Notes under the pieces: generated by a model
Databases searched by the model: none
Told to the model about the DNA's origin: nothing
The model's input: only the letters and a program-made list of their open reading frames with translations
Translations under genes and position numbers: made by a program
Assembly: GCA_015179025.1 (NCBI GenBank)
Contig: WHUX01000035.1
Location: 348,396-412,395 of the forward strand
Source: Terfezia claveryi
Taxonomy: Eukaryota > Ascomycota > Pezizomycetes > Pezizales > Pezizaceae
Direction of reading: 5' to 3'
Length of the DNA stretch: 64,000 nt
Part shown: in pieces, positions 46,721 to 58,221 of the stretch
Layout: each line of letters opens with the position of its first letter
Numbering within the stretch: the first letter of the stretch is position 1

Positions 46721-49700
46721 AAAGAAAAGAACGAGTCATCACCCGCCTTCTTCGGAGAAGCATACCGGAACCTAGAAAGCCTAGTACAAGAACACCTAAT
46801 CACAAAACAAGCCTCGCGACGTAGCAAAAAGTGGTGGGACTCAGATGTACAGGCTCAGTCGGAAAAAACATGCCAGGCTGGTAAAGAAGGAGGCGAGTTA
46901 TATCAGGAGGAAAAACGCAGGCTAAAGAAGTTAATAAGGAACAAGAAACGGACATGCTGGAAAAGGTTTCTAGAAGAACACGGTCAAAGACACCCATGGG
47001 ATATCTTGAGGATAGCATGGGACCCGTTCAAGTGCACCCCATTAATGGGAGATTTGATCGACAAGAATAAGAACATTCTCTCTAGCGACCAGGACAAGTT
47101 ACGCGCCTTCCAGAAACACCACTTGATAGCAAAAGATCAACCCAACTCGCCCCCCCACCCTCCAACAATTGTCGAGTCTCCAATAGGGTACCAGCTAGCA
47201 GAAGAGGCCACGATCTACAAAATATGGCAGGCTCTAGGCCGAACATTGAACTCTTCTGCACCAGGCCCAGATCTTATCTCCTACCGCTTTATCAAACTCA
47301 TCAAAGATACCCCACTAGGGAAGGCACTAATCAATGACATGGCTAGAGTGATGGAGGGTTCAGTAGTAGCCCCACTATTATAGAGAAACCTCTCAATGAT
47401 TATGATACCAAAACCAGGGAAGAACTACTCAGAAGTCAAAGAATGGAGACCAATAGTTCTAGCCAATATAGTTGGCAAACTCTTGGAGAAGCTAATAGCT
47501 AACAAACTCTAATATATAATAGAACTATTTCACCCCCTACAATATAGCTCACAGAAAGGCAGATCAGTTATAGATGTAATGATGCTGACAATTTCAATAG
47601 TAGAAAAAGCTTTACAAGAGAGCAATAAAGCTACACTTCTAAGTAAAGACATTATTTTAGCCTTCAATAATATAAGAACTAAAGTTCTTTTCGATATTCT
47701 CTAGAAAGCAAGAATACTATATAGGATTATGAGGTTTATTAATAGCTTCCTTTAGCCCCACTCTTTCCCAATTTTATAGGATGGACAGATAAGAGGTATT
47801 AGATATATAGATCAAAGAGCCCTTTAAGGTAGCCTACTTTTACTAGCCTTGTAGCTAATATATATAGGCAGCACCCTAAACAAAGTAGCATCCTTAAGTC
47901 CCTAACAGTCTTGCGACCTCAGAAATATAAGAACAAATATAATAGCAGCTAGAATCCCAAAATTGATATCTATCCAACTCTTCTCATACATCAATAATAT
48001 CAACTCTTTGATAATAAGCAACCTTAATATCAGAGTATATGACAAGTTGGTCAAACAAATCACTAATATACTCAAGATAGTAGCAAAAGAGGACAAACTC
48101 TAATGGGATCCAAGCAAGGAGTTTAGGCTTGATTTCTATGGTAAAAGCAAGATCAAATACTATAAGATACTAGGAATTATGATTACATATAACTTCTTAT
48201 AGAAGATTTACATCAAATAAAGGACATCTAAAGCCACCAGTATATTGAAAGTGCTAACGAGCCTAGGCAACCAAAATGGAGGTATGAGCCCAATAGCTCT
48301 CAAATTCCTATATACAGAATGTATACAAAGTATCTTTATATGAGGAGTAGAGCTTTAGAAACTACAATATCAACAACTCCAATAATCTATGTAATGCCTT
48401 AAGTACCAAGCCTTGTGGAAGATTATAGGAGGATACTACAGCTCCAGCCACCAAGTACTAGGTTGAATTACCAATGTGGAACCCCTCGAGAACAAAATAG
48501 AGGATATAAAGTGTTGTTGGGCTATAAGAGTAGTGAGGACAGGTAACTAGCAGATAAAGGCCTATATCAAGGAGGACACATCCTAGCACATTAATATAGA
48601 CTCACATTAGACCAGAACCCTAATGGCAGAAGCCTTTTACCTCAATAGAGCTAATTCGAAGGACCTCTCATAAGGAGATAGGGAAGATACTATACCTTTC
48701 CCTCTAATTTACAGAGAAATAATGAACCCTAAATCAGTGTCCTTTAAATAGTTGGGTATATGGGTAGTAAGAATAGGTTTAATTCAGGAAGAAGGATAGA
48801 GAGTCTACTATATAGATGGTACTAGATAAAAAGGCATTATGGTAAGCAAAGTCTATAGTAAAGACCATACAGGAGGTACCTCTAAGGACTATGGTGGCTA
48901 CCTTAGGGCTCAGGCTATAGTAGTAGATGGCAAGCTATTTGGGATGCAACTAGCACTATGGAAAGAAAACTCAGTTATGCTAGCAATTATGTTAGACTCA
49001 TAATTGGCAATCTAGTCAGTCCACAACATGAGCTTAGGCTCTCCACCTAGGTCTGGTATTGAGAAGGGAATCAAGACCTCGGTGATCAATAATTTACATA
49101 GGGACCTCCAAATCTTATAACTTAGGGGCCACCTTAGTATATCAGGTAATGAAAAGGTAGACCAGATCGCTAACTTCTAATCTTATTTGGGAGAGGTCAT
49201 AGGCTAGGAGCTGACAATTATGGAAGGTGGTCTCCACACTTTCTCTAAAGCCTAATGGAAAGAAGAAAGAATAAAGACAGGTTATGGGGCCAGGAAAGTG
49301 GAATGGAATTGCCATGCCTTATCCGCCTACATATAGCTATGAACGAATAAAGGTCCACAAAAGAGCTGGCTCCACCATATTGGCAAAGTAGAATTAGCAG
49401 AGTGCACATGTGGATATCCCTCAGAGACCGGTGATCATATAGTCTTCGATTGTCTACATTTTGACTAGTTCCAGAGGACCTTTCTGGGGGGGAGAGGCAG
49501 CTGGGAGGAACTCAATAAGGCAGAATGGAGGGAGAAGGGGGAAGAGTCATATGAGGCCACAGAAGTGTTTTTTGGGCTGCTTTTCCATGAGCTAACGTAA
49601 GGTTCAAGGGCATAGATGCCAGCGACGAGTTACGATTTTTCACGAGTCCCTTTTGTCCATTCAGTTCTGTCAGTTCTTTAGTCCATAAGTTCTCAGGTTA

Positions 49701-49950
49701 CAGTTTTCATAGTTAGCTCACAGCGTTTTGTTTCACGAGGCGAGCTCAGTCAGGCTTCCGAGTCATCGGCCAGTCCGTTAGTGACAGCATGGGGCTACGT
49801 CTCTCCTTTGTCCTTCAGTGTATTTAGTTTGCGTGGGTCTGACAGACTAACTTGTCTTACCCTTGAATCCACCGGGCTTCCGCGTGGCTCCTCATAGTCC
49901 CCCTTACGGGGCTGCATAGGAGTACTGAGTTTTTAAAATAAAAAAAAAAA
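46721..49950 (+). mobile_element. 5'-truncated Tad1-like LINE with RNase H domain
   Basis: It starts directly after the TSD inside the endonuclease-RT linker (SKKWWDSDVQAQSEK, then WKRFLEEHGQRHPWDILRIAW). It runs through an RT with the usual APGPD, KPGK.....WRPIVL.N and LDI-FNN-like positions (47280-47700), an RNase H segment (about 48820-49190), a CCHC-type finger with TGDH and a FHELT end near 49600. After a 3' untranslated region it ends in an A-tail (49938-49950). The first 660 bp are open, but from 47384 on there are many TAG/TAA stops from CAG, CAA and TGG codons and CpG almost vanishes until about 49250, as expected from RIP. It is dead and truncated at the 5' end. Confidence 0.85.
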
Positions 49951-50340
49951 AACTCCGTCTTTCCTCTAGAAGGACCGTTCTGATGCGCCTGAACCGAGGG
50001 CACTCGAAGGTAATACGATCTCCTGTCTCCGTTTGGGATCCGCACGCGCATGCCTTAGAGTCTGCCTTGCCGATACGATATAGCCAGCTCTTCTGAGGAC
50101 CCCGGTTTGTTCGTAACTATGTGTAGGCTGAAAGCGCTTGACGGTCCCATTCGCATCGCCTTGTCCCGAAACCCTCCTTAGATCTGGCCTCCTTTCGTAT
50201 GGCTTTAGACCTTGCCCGCAGCCCTCTCCGTCACGATCTGAGTGGTTTCTGTGCTTCTACCGAGGTGTGATTCAAATGCTGCCCTGCGGTCTGCTTTCTC
50301 GTTACCCTCAATACCGATATGGCCTCCGGTTCTAAATTTC
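49951..50340 (-). mobile_element. Upstream half of the interrupted minus-strand LINE
   Basis: On the minus strand, from 50340 downward, the translation gives the RNase H end (a GNEKADR-like segment), then LRTNRGPQKSWLYRIGKADSKACACG, TETGDRITFECPRFRR and TVLLEERRS, the C-terminal finger region of a Tad1-type LINE. At 49951 it meets the A-tail of the inserted plus-strand LINE. Only a few stop codons are present. This fragment includes the right copy of the target-site duplication (49951-49964). Confidence 0.75.
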
Positions 50341-51439
50341 CCCCTTGCTGCTACATTCCACCACCCATGACATATCATTCACCAACTAGCACTTCGAAGC
50401 CCGCAAGCCGTTAATTACCCAATCTCCAATCTCTTGTGGATCGAAATGCTCTCTATGGCTGGCTAGGTACCTAGAGAAATATCTTTTCAATATCGAGAGT
50501 AAGGGTGCACCTACGATAGTAGCTCCCCGCATGCTACCACGATTCGCTACATGTTGCTAGGCACAACACCCTAGGTGGTTGTTGAACGTCTGTGGCCCGG
50601 GGGCGATAGCTCCCATTTTTAGTTGGATTGGCTCAGGTTGTGTTCTTGGGAGACTTGGGGGAGGTGAAAGCCGCGAGGCTGTGGTACTTCAGTGTGTTGA
50701 TACCTATCGGTTCCCAGATCATGGCATTGGGGCTTCATCAGTACTGGGCTCATCTACAGTAGTACGGCTCCCGGCGCGGTCGCCAGTCGTGGCCGGGACA
50801 GTTTTCTCAACGAGTCAACGGGCCGGCCCAGACCACCACATACTCCGCCGGGCCCGGCCCAGGCTGTTTTAGGCCACACGAACCGTGGCCCGCTGGCCAG
50901 GCCTCCGGCGGCCTGTAGGGCAGCCTGGCCCATTGCGACCACTGGGCCGGGAAGGTAGGCATAGGCGGTCTTGGGTGACCCATTTGCCGTGGGAGTATAT
51001 TGTTAGGGCACGACCTCAATGGCTAAAGTTTACCATCCATCAGTTATGATTTCGTTGCCAAAATATTCACAGACATAATTCAGCTTGTTTCGCCTTCGCG
51101 CATGTCAGACCTGATAACCACTGAGCACAACCCAATGAAACTACTATGCCATTGTCTTTTGAAAATTGATCGGCGATAGTGTTTTGGCGCAGCTTCTGCT
51201 TCATCGGTTAGGTTTGCCCAACTGGCAGATGGAGCATCTGCCCTGAGTTATTTCAATACTCAGTACTCGTATTCAGATTGAAGTGAGAGCGCTCTAGCTA
51301 GCTAACATCCCATTAGTAAATACATGGAATCACTCTAGACGTGGGCCAGAAGCCACACCTCCATCCCCGGGAATAAAATGGCAAAAATCTAAGCGGCATT
51401 GGAGTGTTAGATAGCAGGAATCCTCGCACAGAAAATGAA
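50341..51439. other. Intergenic with GC-rich island
   Basis: No gene supported. The section 50750-50960 is very GC-rich, with repeated GGGCCGG/CCGGCCC words, in sharp contrast to the AT-rich repeats on both sides. It may be a remnant of an unmutated element or a short CpG-rich host segment. Confidence 0.4.
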
Positions 51440-51740
51440 GGAGATATCAGGGTAATTTCCAAAGAGACGCAAGGAAGAATGATCCTATTTTGGACACGGC
51501 GGCCACAGAGTCAGTTGGAATCGGCATGCTCTCTTCACTAATACCTGGCTAAGACGGACAGGGGCCCTCAGCGTAGCTGGCTACACCACCTAGGGAAAGC
51601 CGACAATACATCTTGTCCTCATTGCGAACACCCTACAGAGAATGGCCACTGCATCACCTTCAACTGCTTCAGAAACTGAATTACTAGAAGGGACTGATTG
51701 GGACATGCGCAAACTGGGAAGAATTAGACAAGCCAATATG
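51440..51740 (+). mobile_element. LINE 3'-end fragment
   Basis: Across shifting frames the text reads a WN.HAL segment, then SWLHHLGKADNTSCPHC, TENGHCITFNC and WEELDKP, matching the finger and terminal part of the LINEs at 46.4-50.3 kb. Indels and stops show it is an old piece. A TA-repeat (51766-51780) follows. Confidence 0.65.
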
Positions 51741-52886
51741 TAGAGGCATACCTACATTCCCAAATATATATATATATATATTTTTGGAGGGAGTTGGGGG
51801 TTTTTTAGGGAAAAGTACTATTTTCTTTAGTAGTTATTCTAAATACATGTAAAAATAAAAATAAAATATATATGTAAAATCAAATAATACACTTTACTTT
51901 AACTTCTTCAGAAAAGAAAGTCATGCTTAGATGCCAAATCTTATTATTATTGGTAGGAATAAAGTAATTTATTAGTAGCCTAGGAGCCATGGTTTTACTT
52001 ATATTTAGCAAGACAAAGTCCAATATTTTAGGATTTGTTATTTAGAGTTATCTTCTCAATTACATAATTTATGTACCTAACTTCTTATATAGCTCTTCAG
52101 ACTATACAAACTTACTTAATTTATTTACAAACTTATTAATTAGTAATATAGACTAGATAGAGAACAGTTAAAAGTTCTATTATAGCTAATAATATAGCCA
52201 ATACCTACTTAGTATATGGGTACTAATCTTAATAGTATTAATATGAGATAATAGTAGTATAGTATAGTAAAAGTAAGTGTACTAGATTTAGATTATTACT
52301 GATATAGTAAAATTGGATTAATAGAATTAGAATTAGATTGTTTTTTTTTAATTTTATTATCTATTATGAATATAGTTCTAAGCTACTTATAATTATTTTT
52401 ATTTTTTAATAATTTATATAATACTATAGGATTATTACTAGATCTCTTTACTAAATAAATATACTATGATAATATAATATATTAATAAAAGAATTCTATT
52501 ACTACTATTATATAATACTCAATTAATTTTCTCTTTCCTTCTTCATTACTCTTAGGCTACTATACTCCTTCTATACCTCCTCTAAGGCCAATACTATCCC
52601 ATTAATAGCACAAATATACTTTTGCCCACTAATACTATAATAATAGTAAACTAAATCTCTCTAACTTTTACTAATACTTCCTAAATCCCTTTTTTTCTAT
52701 CTCTATCTCTAAGATTAATATTGCTATTTATAACTTAATCTATATATATCCTAAGTAAAAAATTAAAGAGGGTAAAAGGATAATATATATAGAGTATAAA
52801 ACTTGAATACTAAATATTAGATCAACTACTCTAAAATAGAGAATAAGGAATAAAATATATACTAGCTATAACTGCTCTGAGAAAAG
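51741..52886. other. AT-rich, CpG-free repeat relic
   Basis: Extremely AT-rich sequence with almost no CpG and stops in all frames, the look of a strongly RIP-mutated repeat whose identity can no longer be read. The right end (52875-52886, CTCTGAGAAAAG) is the left target-site duplication of the SINE. Confidence 0.5.
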
Positions 52887-53223
52887 TTTTTTTTTTTTTT
52901 TTTTAAAGTTTGTACATCTATGGAGCTTTAGACTATAAGACGGTCCCATTTACTATATCTTTAGAAGACTTGGTCTGTCTCCACACTTGCCAACGGAACA
53001 ACTTGGTCACCCTAACCCTCTAATCTACCACTACTAAGGCCATTTGGGACTTATCAAGACTTAACTCTATAGAGTGTCTGTGACTAAGCCAACAGAAGAA
53101 AACCTCTTTAGGATAAACCTCTGTTCCTTGGCTGTTAGAAAAACCTTTGGCAGGGCAGGATTCGAACCTACATATACAAAAGTATGTACTAAGATGGCTT
53201 CCAACTATGCCATCTATCCTACA
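52887..53223 (-). mobile_element. tRNA-derived SINE
   Basis: Read on the minus strand the element begins at 53223 and carries a perfect Pol III A box TGGCATAGTTGG (53212-53201). A perfect B box GGTTCGAATCC (53168-53158) follows at exactly tRNA spacing (nt 8 and nt 52 if nt 1 is 53219). A 240-bp unrelated body follows and it ends in an 18-base poly(A) (plus-strand T-run 52887-52904). The flanks CTCTGAGAAAAG (52875-52886) and CTCTGAGGAAAG (53224-53235) differ at one base and are the target-site duplication. The acceptor stem does not pair, so it is not a working tRNA. The anticodon could not be assigned. The 3' body did not match any LINE in this window by eye. Confidence 0.85.
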
Positions 53224-53377
53224 CTCTGAGGAAAGTAATAGTAAACTATTTATTAGGTTTTAAGTACTTAATATATTTCTTTTTAAGCTCATATATAAAG
53301 AAGGTAGCTTAGGTATATACTATAAGCAAGACATTTCCTACTACTCAGCTAAGAGAAATTAGGTAAAAATACTATAG

Positions 53378-53900
53378 TATTACAACTGTATACTCAGTTG
53401 TTTTTGTCATCACCTATAATATAGGTGATAAGTTATTGTTATTGTTGTCTTTATCATCACCTACAATTGTAGGTGATAGGTTATTGTTACCTTACTTAAC
53501 TTCTGAGATAGGAATCTTAGGAAAGCTTATTCCTTCTATTGCTCTAGCCTGGAATAATATATATATAGCTCTTGTCCCTCATACTATTATTAGATTCCTA
53601 TTCAATATCTTGTATATCTAATATAAGACCTTGCCTCTCCTAGTACTTGTGCTCCTCCCTTGTGTACCCCCTTATCTCATGAATAGCTCTGTAGCATAGT
53701 TGCCTCCCTCTGACATATATAGCAACTGCCTCCCCATATCTCATACTCCTTGCCCTCTGCCTCTTTTGCCTCTTACCCTTACCCTCTATCCTAGCCTTCC
53801 CTTAGTTATATATATAACATTCCTATGTATATCTTACTCTAGCCCTACCTTTGCTCTAGTATACCCTTTAATTACCTTGTCTTCCAGAGCCCTTGTTACA
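53378..53900 (+). repeat. 5' LTR of the old gypsy element
   Basis: 523 bp. The start TATTACAACTGT corresponds to TGTCACAACCGT of the younger LTR with G-to-A and C-to-T changes, and the end CCTTGTTACA corresponds to CTCGTTACA. The next 20 bases (CTATGTTGAATCTTTCAAAC) match the primer-binding-site region of the younger copy (CTACGTTGGATCTTTCAGAC). The 3' LTR lies outside the window. Confidence 0.8.
53409..53477. repeat. Two perfect palindromes in the old LTR
   Basis: 53409-53429 has arms ATCACCTATA / TATAGGTGAT around one base; 53456-53477 has arms ATCACCTACAA / TTGTAGGTGAT with no spacer. They start 47 bp apart. The younger LTRs have two hairpins of other sequence at the same place. A third palindrome with the same ATCACCT...AGGTGAT outer arms lies inside the younger element at 55098-55118. 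Confidence 0.9.
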
Positions 53901-54452
53901 CTATGTTGAATCTTTCAAACTAACTAGTACAATGTCCATAAACATTCCACTACCTACTAATAGATTTACAGCTTGGAGGGTAATTCTAATCCCATCAAAC
54001 CTAGCAGAACTATTAGCATACTAATAAACTGTAATCAAAATATTCACAGAGACTTATACTATTATTAAACAATAAGGAGTGAACATTCAGAAAGCTAAAA
54101 AGCAAATCCAAGAAGCTAAAGACAAAATAATTCTTCTTCGAGAAGATGCAGCAGAGGACAAAATAACCATCCGGAGACTGACTCATACTTTAGACCTAGC
54201 CGATAGTCCAAAGAACCAGAAAACATAAGACCTATTAACCCTGCCCAAGTTTAATAAAGACTAGGGCTAGTTATAAGTATGGAAGAACTCTGTACAAATA
54301 AAACTCTCTGGGGACTCAGTGAAGTTCCCTACTGTCTACTACTAGCTCTCATATATTTATAGCCTCCTAGAGAATAAAGCTATGGACTAGATACAGCCCT
54401 TTGTTAAGGCAATGGGGATTGATCTAGTAGATATTCCAGTACTAATAGCAAT

Positions 54453-54976
54453 TGTAACGACAGTTCTGGGGACAAGGCGACCAAGGGGTACGCCGGGGAA
54501 GTGGCAAGGGGCAATCGCACACATAGGAGCACTACGTGTGTGACCAGGGGAAGACTGAGACGGGAGGCAAGGGCAAGAGGCAAGAGGCAGAGAGAGGCAG
54601 AGGGCAAGGGACACGAGACACGCGGAGGCAGTTGCCCCGTGTGTCAAGGGAGGCAGCTGTACTACAGAGTTGTTTATTCGAGACAAGGATGTGCACAAGG
54701 GAGGTGCACAAGCACTGGGGGAAGCAAGGTCCTGTATTGGGTATACAAGACGTTGGATGGGGATCCAACAAGAGGGCGGAGAAACGAAGATATATATACA
54801 TAATTCTAGGCCAAGGCCGTGGAAGGAATAAGCTTCCCGAGATTCCTATCTCGGAAGCTAAGATAACAATCACCCATCGACGATACCCGAACAAGCCTGT
54901 TCGAGTGTCAGAACAGCACGATACCCGAACAAGCCTGGTCGAGTGTCAAATCAAGACGAAGAACACGGTTGTGACA
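54453..54976 (-). repeat. 3' LTR of the younger gypsy element
   Basis: 524 bp; outer end TGTAACGACAG, inner end GGTTGTGACA (plus-strand reading). It contains two hairpin units at 54882-54909 and 54920-54947, each with arms of 12 bases (GATACCCGAACA and TGTTCGAGTGTC in the first; the second has one further change). Confidence 0.93.
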
Positions 54977-54993
54977 CTATTCCCCCTTTAGGG
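54977..54993 (-). other. Polypurine tract of the younger gypsy element
   Basis: Minus-strand CCCTAAAGGGGGAATAG immediately precedes the LTR start TGTCACAACC, the expected primer position for plus-strand DNA synthesis. It fixes the element's orientation. Confidence 0.8.
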
Positions 54994-55097
54994 TGGAGCT
55001 CCAGCGACAGAGGCCTAGGCACAGCAACCGGCAAAATCAACACAGGAAACAACAACAAGTGCAAGAACAAGAACCCCAACTCCAAACAACAAAGCCC

Positions 55098-55118
55098 ATC
55101 ACCTGCGTCGCAGGTGAT
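55098..55118. repeat. Perfect palindrome near the polypurine tract
   Basis: Arms ATCACCTGCG and CGCAGGTGAT around a single T. The outer seven bases are the same as in both palindromes of the old LTR (53409-53477). Confidence 0.9.
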
Positions 55119-55175
55119 AACAGAGACAACAACAACAAGAACAAGGACAGGAACCTCAACTCAAACATGGGGAGA

Positions 55176-56762
55176 TCACTCAACCGGACGGGGCTTCCTC
55201 GGGTATCGCTGATGGAACAGGGAGACCAGATCCTGAGTATTTTCCAGGTCCTCAGCGGGTTGCCAGGTAGCCTCCTCGTCTCCTACCCATTTAACTTTGT
55301 ACTGCAGATGCCCATACCTCTTTCGCGAGTCCAGCACTTCCTCCACCTCCCATTCCTCTTCACCTTCGATAACTACTGGAGGGGGTGGGGGGTGTTTCTG
55401 CCCTGGGAGGGGATCGTCAGCCGCTGGCTCAATTTCCGATACGTGTACAACTGGGTGGCGTTTGATGTCCTTGGGGAACCTCAATCGGTAGGCGTGAGTG
55501 CCCACAGCAGCCAACACCTCGAATGGACCCAGGAACTTGTGGTCGAGCTTGCGAGATGGCCGTTCTGTCCGGAAGTGCCAGCTGGAGAGCCACACCTTGT
55601 CCCCTGGTTGATATCTGGGGGCTGGCAACCGTGATCCGTTGGCATACTCGGCTTGCCTGGCTTGTGCATATCCCAGCTCAGCTTTCAGGGTAGAGTGGAG
55701 CTCAGCAATCCCAGCTGCGAACTCCTTGGCCGGGGCATCTTTTTTGGCTTTTTGCAGGGGTGCCAGGGCATCTACGAACCGGGGGTGCCAACCGTAGTTA
55801 GCCAGGAAAGGCGAGGTATTGGAGGATTCCGAGAACTAGTTGTTCGCGGCAAATTCGCAGGTGGCTAGTAACAAAACCCAGTTATCCTGCTGGTAGTCAA
55901 CAAAGGCCCGCAGATATTGCTCCATAATGGCATTCATCCTCTCCGATTGGCCATCCGTCTGGGGGTGGTATGCGGTTGACAAACGCACTTTGATCCCCAA
56001 TAGCTCGCAGAAGGCTTGCCAGAATTCTGAAGTGAACTGAGGGCCGCGGTCGGATACGATGGATTGGGGAGGCCGTGATATCGGAATACATTATTGAGGT
56101 AGAGATTGGCTAACTCTGGGGCGGAGCAGGTGTCCCGGCAAGGTATAACATGCCTCATTTTCGTCAACCGATCTACCACCATCAAGATGGCATTGAACCC
56201 CGAATCTTTTGGCAACCTTGTCACGAAGTCCATAGTCAGGTGCAGCCACGGCCGATCAGGGATATCCAGAGGTTTCAGGGTCCCATACGGGGCGTGGTGG
56301 ACAGGCTTAGCACGCTTGCAAATGTGGCAGTTCCGTACGTACCACTCCACGTCCTTCTGTTGGTCAATCCATGTGTATTCCCTGGCCAGAAGCTCTAACG
56401 TTTTGGCCACTCCAGGGTGACCTGCAACCAGGCTGTCATGGTGTTCCTTTATCAATCGAAGGCGCAGCTCTCCTTCCGGCACATACAGCCGTTCGAGGTG
56501 GTAGAGGAGGCCTTCCTGGACGGTACACTCGGCTAGGGAGATCTTGGGGTGGCGGCGCTGGCCAGAATCCACTGCGGTGATAATTTCTTTGGCCAGGGGT
56601 CGTCCTTGTATGCCTGTCTCACTAGTTGTCGGAGGTCAGCCTCAGCCCTAGCTTCAGCAAGGGTATTGGCCGCCAGGTCGAGATTTTCAGGTTTCAGTAC
56701 CACCTGATTCTGATACTTCAGCCTTTCATCCCCCCCTTTAGGGAGATCTCCTGATCTCCTGG
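55176..56762 (-). pseudogene. Integrase and chromodomain part of pol, frameshifted
   Basis: Minus strand. The HHCC finger (HHDSLVAGHPG ... CHICKRAK) lies near 56460-56320 and the catalytic core start LTMDFVTRLPKDSGFNAILMVVDRLTKM near 56240-56160. After VFRYHGLP the frame is lost at a four-base G run (plus 56066-56069); one extra base would restore [16 protein letters not shown] with the second Asp. A TAG (55836-55838) at a Gln-like position is a C-to-T change. The distal part has the GPF-type module (KLDHKFLGPFEVL) and a chromodomain (VEEVLDSRKRYG..QYKVKWVG, TWQPAEDL), which in this class targets heterochromatin. Confidence 0.85.
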
Positions 56763-58220
56763 TCAGTGCATCCGGCTTACCCCCAGCCTTTCCGGCCGAT
56801 ACCTTATCTTGAAGTTAAACCGAGAGAGGAATTCCGACCACCTAGCCTGTCGGCGATTTAGCAATTTGGTGGTTGTGAAGTACTCTAGGTTCTTATGGTC
56901 AGAGAGGACCTCGATAACCCCCTTTGCCGATTCCAGGTGTGGTCTCCATTCCTCGAATGCTCGCACAATGGCCATTAACTCCTTATCATAGATTTCGTAA
57001 TTACACTCCGCCGGGGAGTGCTTTTTGGAGAAATAGGCCACTGGGTGGAGGACTCCATCGACATACTGGGACAGGATTCCGGCGGAGACATAGTCGGAGG
57101 CGTCCGTTTCCACGATGCACTCGCTATCAGGGTCAAAATGGGCCAGGATTGGGGCTGAGCAGAAGGCTTCCTTGAGGTTCTGGAAGGCGGATTGGGCTTC
57201 TGGATTCCAGTGGAAGGCCCTTTTTGTCAGGTGTGAGCCAGCTTCTACCTTCGTTTTCGTCAAGGCCGTCAGGGGTGCCGCGATTCTTGAGTATCCCAGG
57301 ATAAATCGGCGGTAGAAGTTGGCAAATCCTAGGAAGGCCTGCACATCCTTCAAATTGGCTGGGGTTTCCCACTCTTGGATTGCAGCAACTTTGGCGGGGT
57401 CCATCCTAATACCTTCCGTGGTTATGATCAAGCCCAGGTACTTCACCTCTTGGACGTGGAATTCGCATTTTTCAGGCTTAAGGTACAGCCCAGCCTGCTC
57501 CAGCTTCTCCAAGACTTGCCTGACATGGATTTTGTGCTCTGCCAGAGTATCTGAATAGATCAAGATATCGTCGAGGTAAGCCGTGCAGAACACGTCCAGG
57601 AAGTCTCGCAGAGTGTCGTTAATAAAGTGTTGGAAAGAGGCCGGGGCATTGGTCAAGCCGAAGGGCATGACGTTGTACTCGAAGTGGCCGTAACGTGTCC
57701 GGAAGGCAGTTTTCCACTCCTCCCCCTCAGCGATCCGTACCAGGTTGTACGCCCCTCTCAAGTCCAATTTGGTGAACCATTTTGCCTTGGAAAGCCTGGC
57801 TAATGTCTCCTGGATTAGGGGTAGGGGGTACCTGTTTTTGACCGTTATCTCGTTTAGGCCCCGGTAATCGACACACAACCGGAGAGAGCCATCCGATTTC
57901 TTCACGAAAAGCACTGGGGCACCCGCTGGTGAGGAGCTGTGGCGAATGAAGCTCTTGTTGAGGTTTTCCTCCAAGTATTTCTTCAAAGCTTCCAGCTCCA
58001 ACCGGGACATTCCGTAGAGGGGCCCATAGGGAGGGGTTTTACCCTCTATCAGCGGAATCGTGTGGTCATATGGCCGGTGGGGTGCGAGTTTTTCTGCGGC
58101 CTTTTCCGAGAACAGGTCGATGAATTCGTGGTATTCGTCCGGGACCATGGACTTCCACTCCTCCTTCGACCGGTCTTACCAATCTCCAGATTTACCTCAT
58201 GTATGGACAGAGCATGAGCC
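56763..58220 (-). pseudogene. Reverse transcriptase-RNase H part of pol
   Basis: Minus strand, open from 58148 to 56763 (461 codons). RT motifs: [50 protein letters not shown], catalytic [21 protein letters not shown]. RNase [35 protein letters not shown] and SDHKNLEYF. The frame ends early at GVSRMH because a C5/G5 run (plus 56780-56784) appears one base short; one more G would give [10 protein letters not shown], the usual continuation into the linker. The catalytic residues are all present. Confidence 0.9.
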
Positions 58221-58221
58221 T

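Noticed and set aside
46600..46830. Head-to-head LINE ends as a twin-priming inversion
   Set aside because: The 14-bp TSD on both sides of the plus-strand copy and the in-frame rejoining of the outer halves show insertion of one LINE into another.
50579..51019. Open frames in the GC-rich island
   Set aside because: Pro/Gly/Ala-rich translations on both strands caused by base composition; no recognisable domain.
53158..53223. A functional tRNA gene on the minus strand
   Set aside because: Both promoter boxes are perfect, but the acceptor stem does not pair, and the body, poly(A) and TSD show it is a SINE head.
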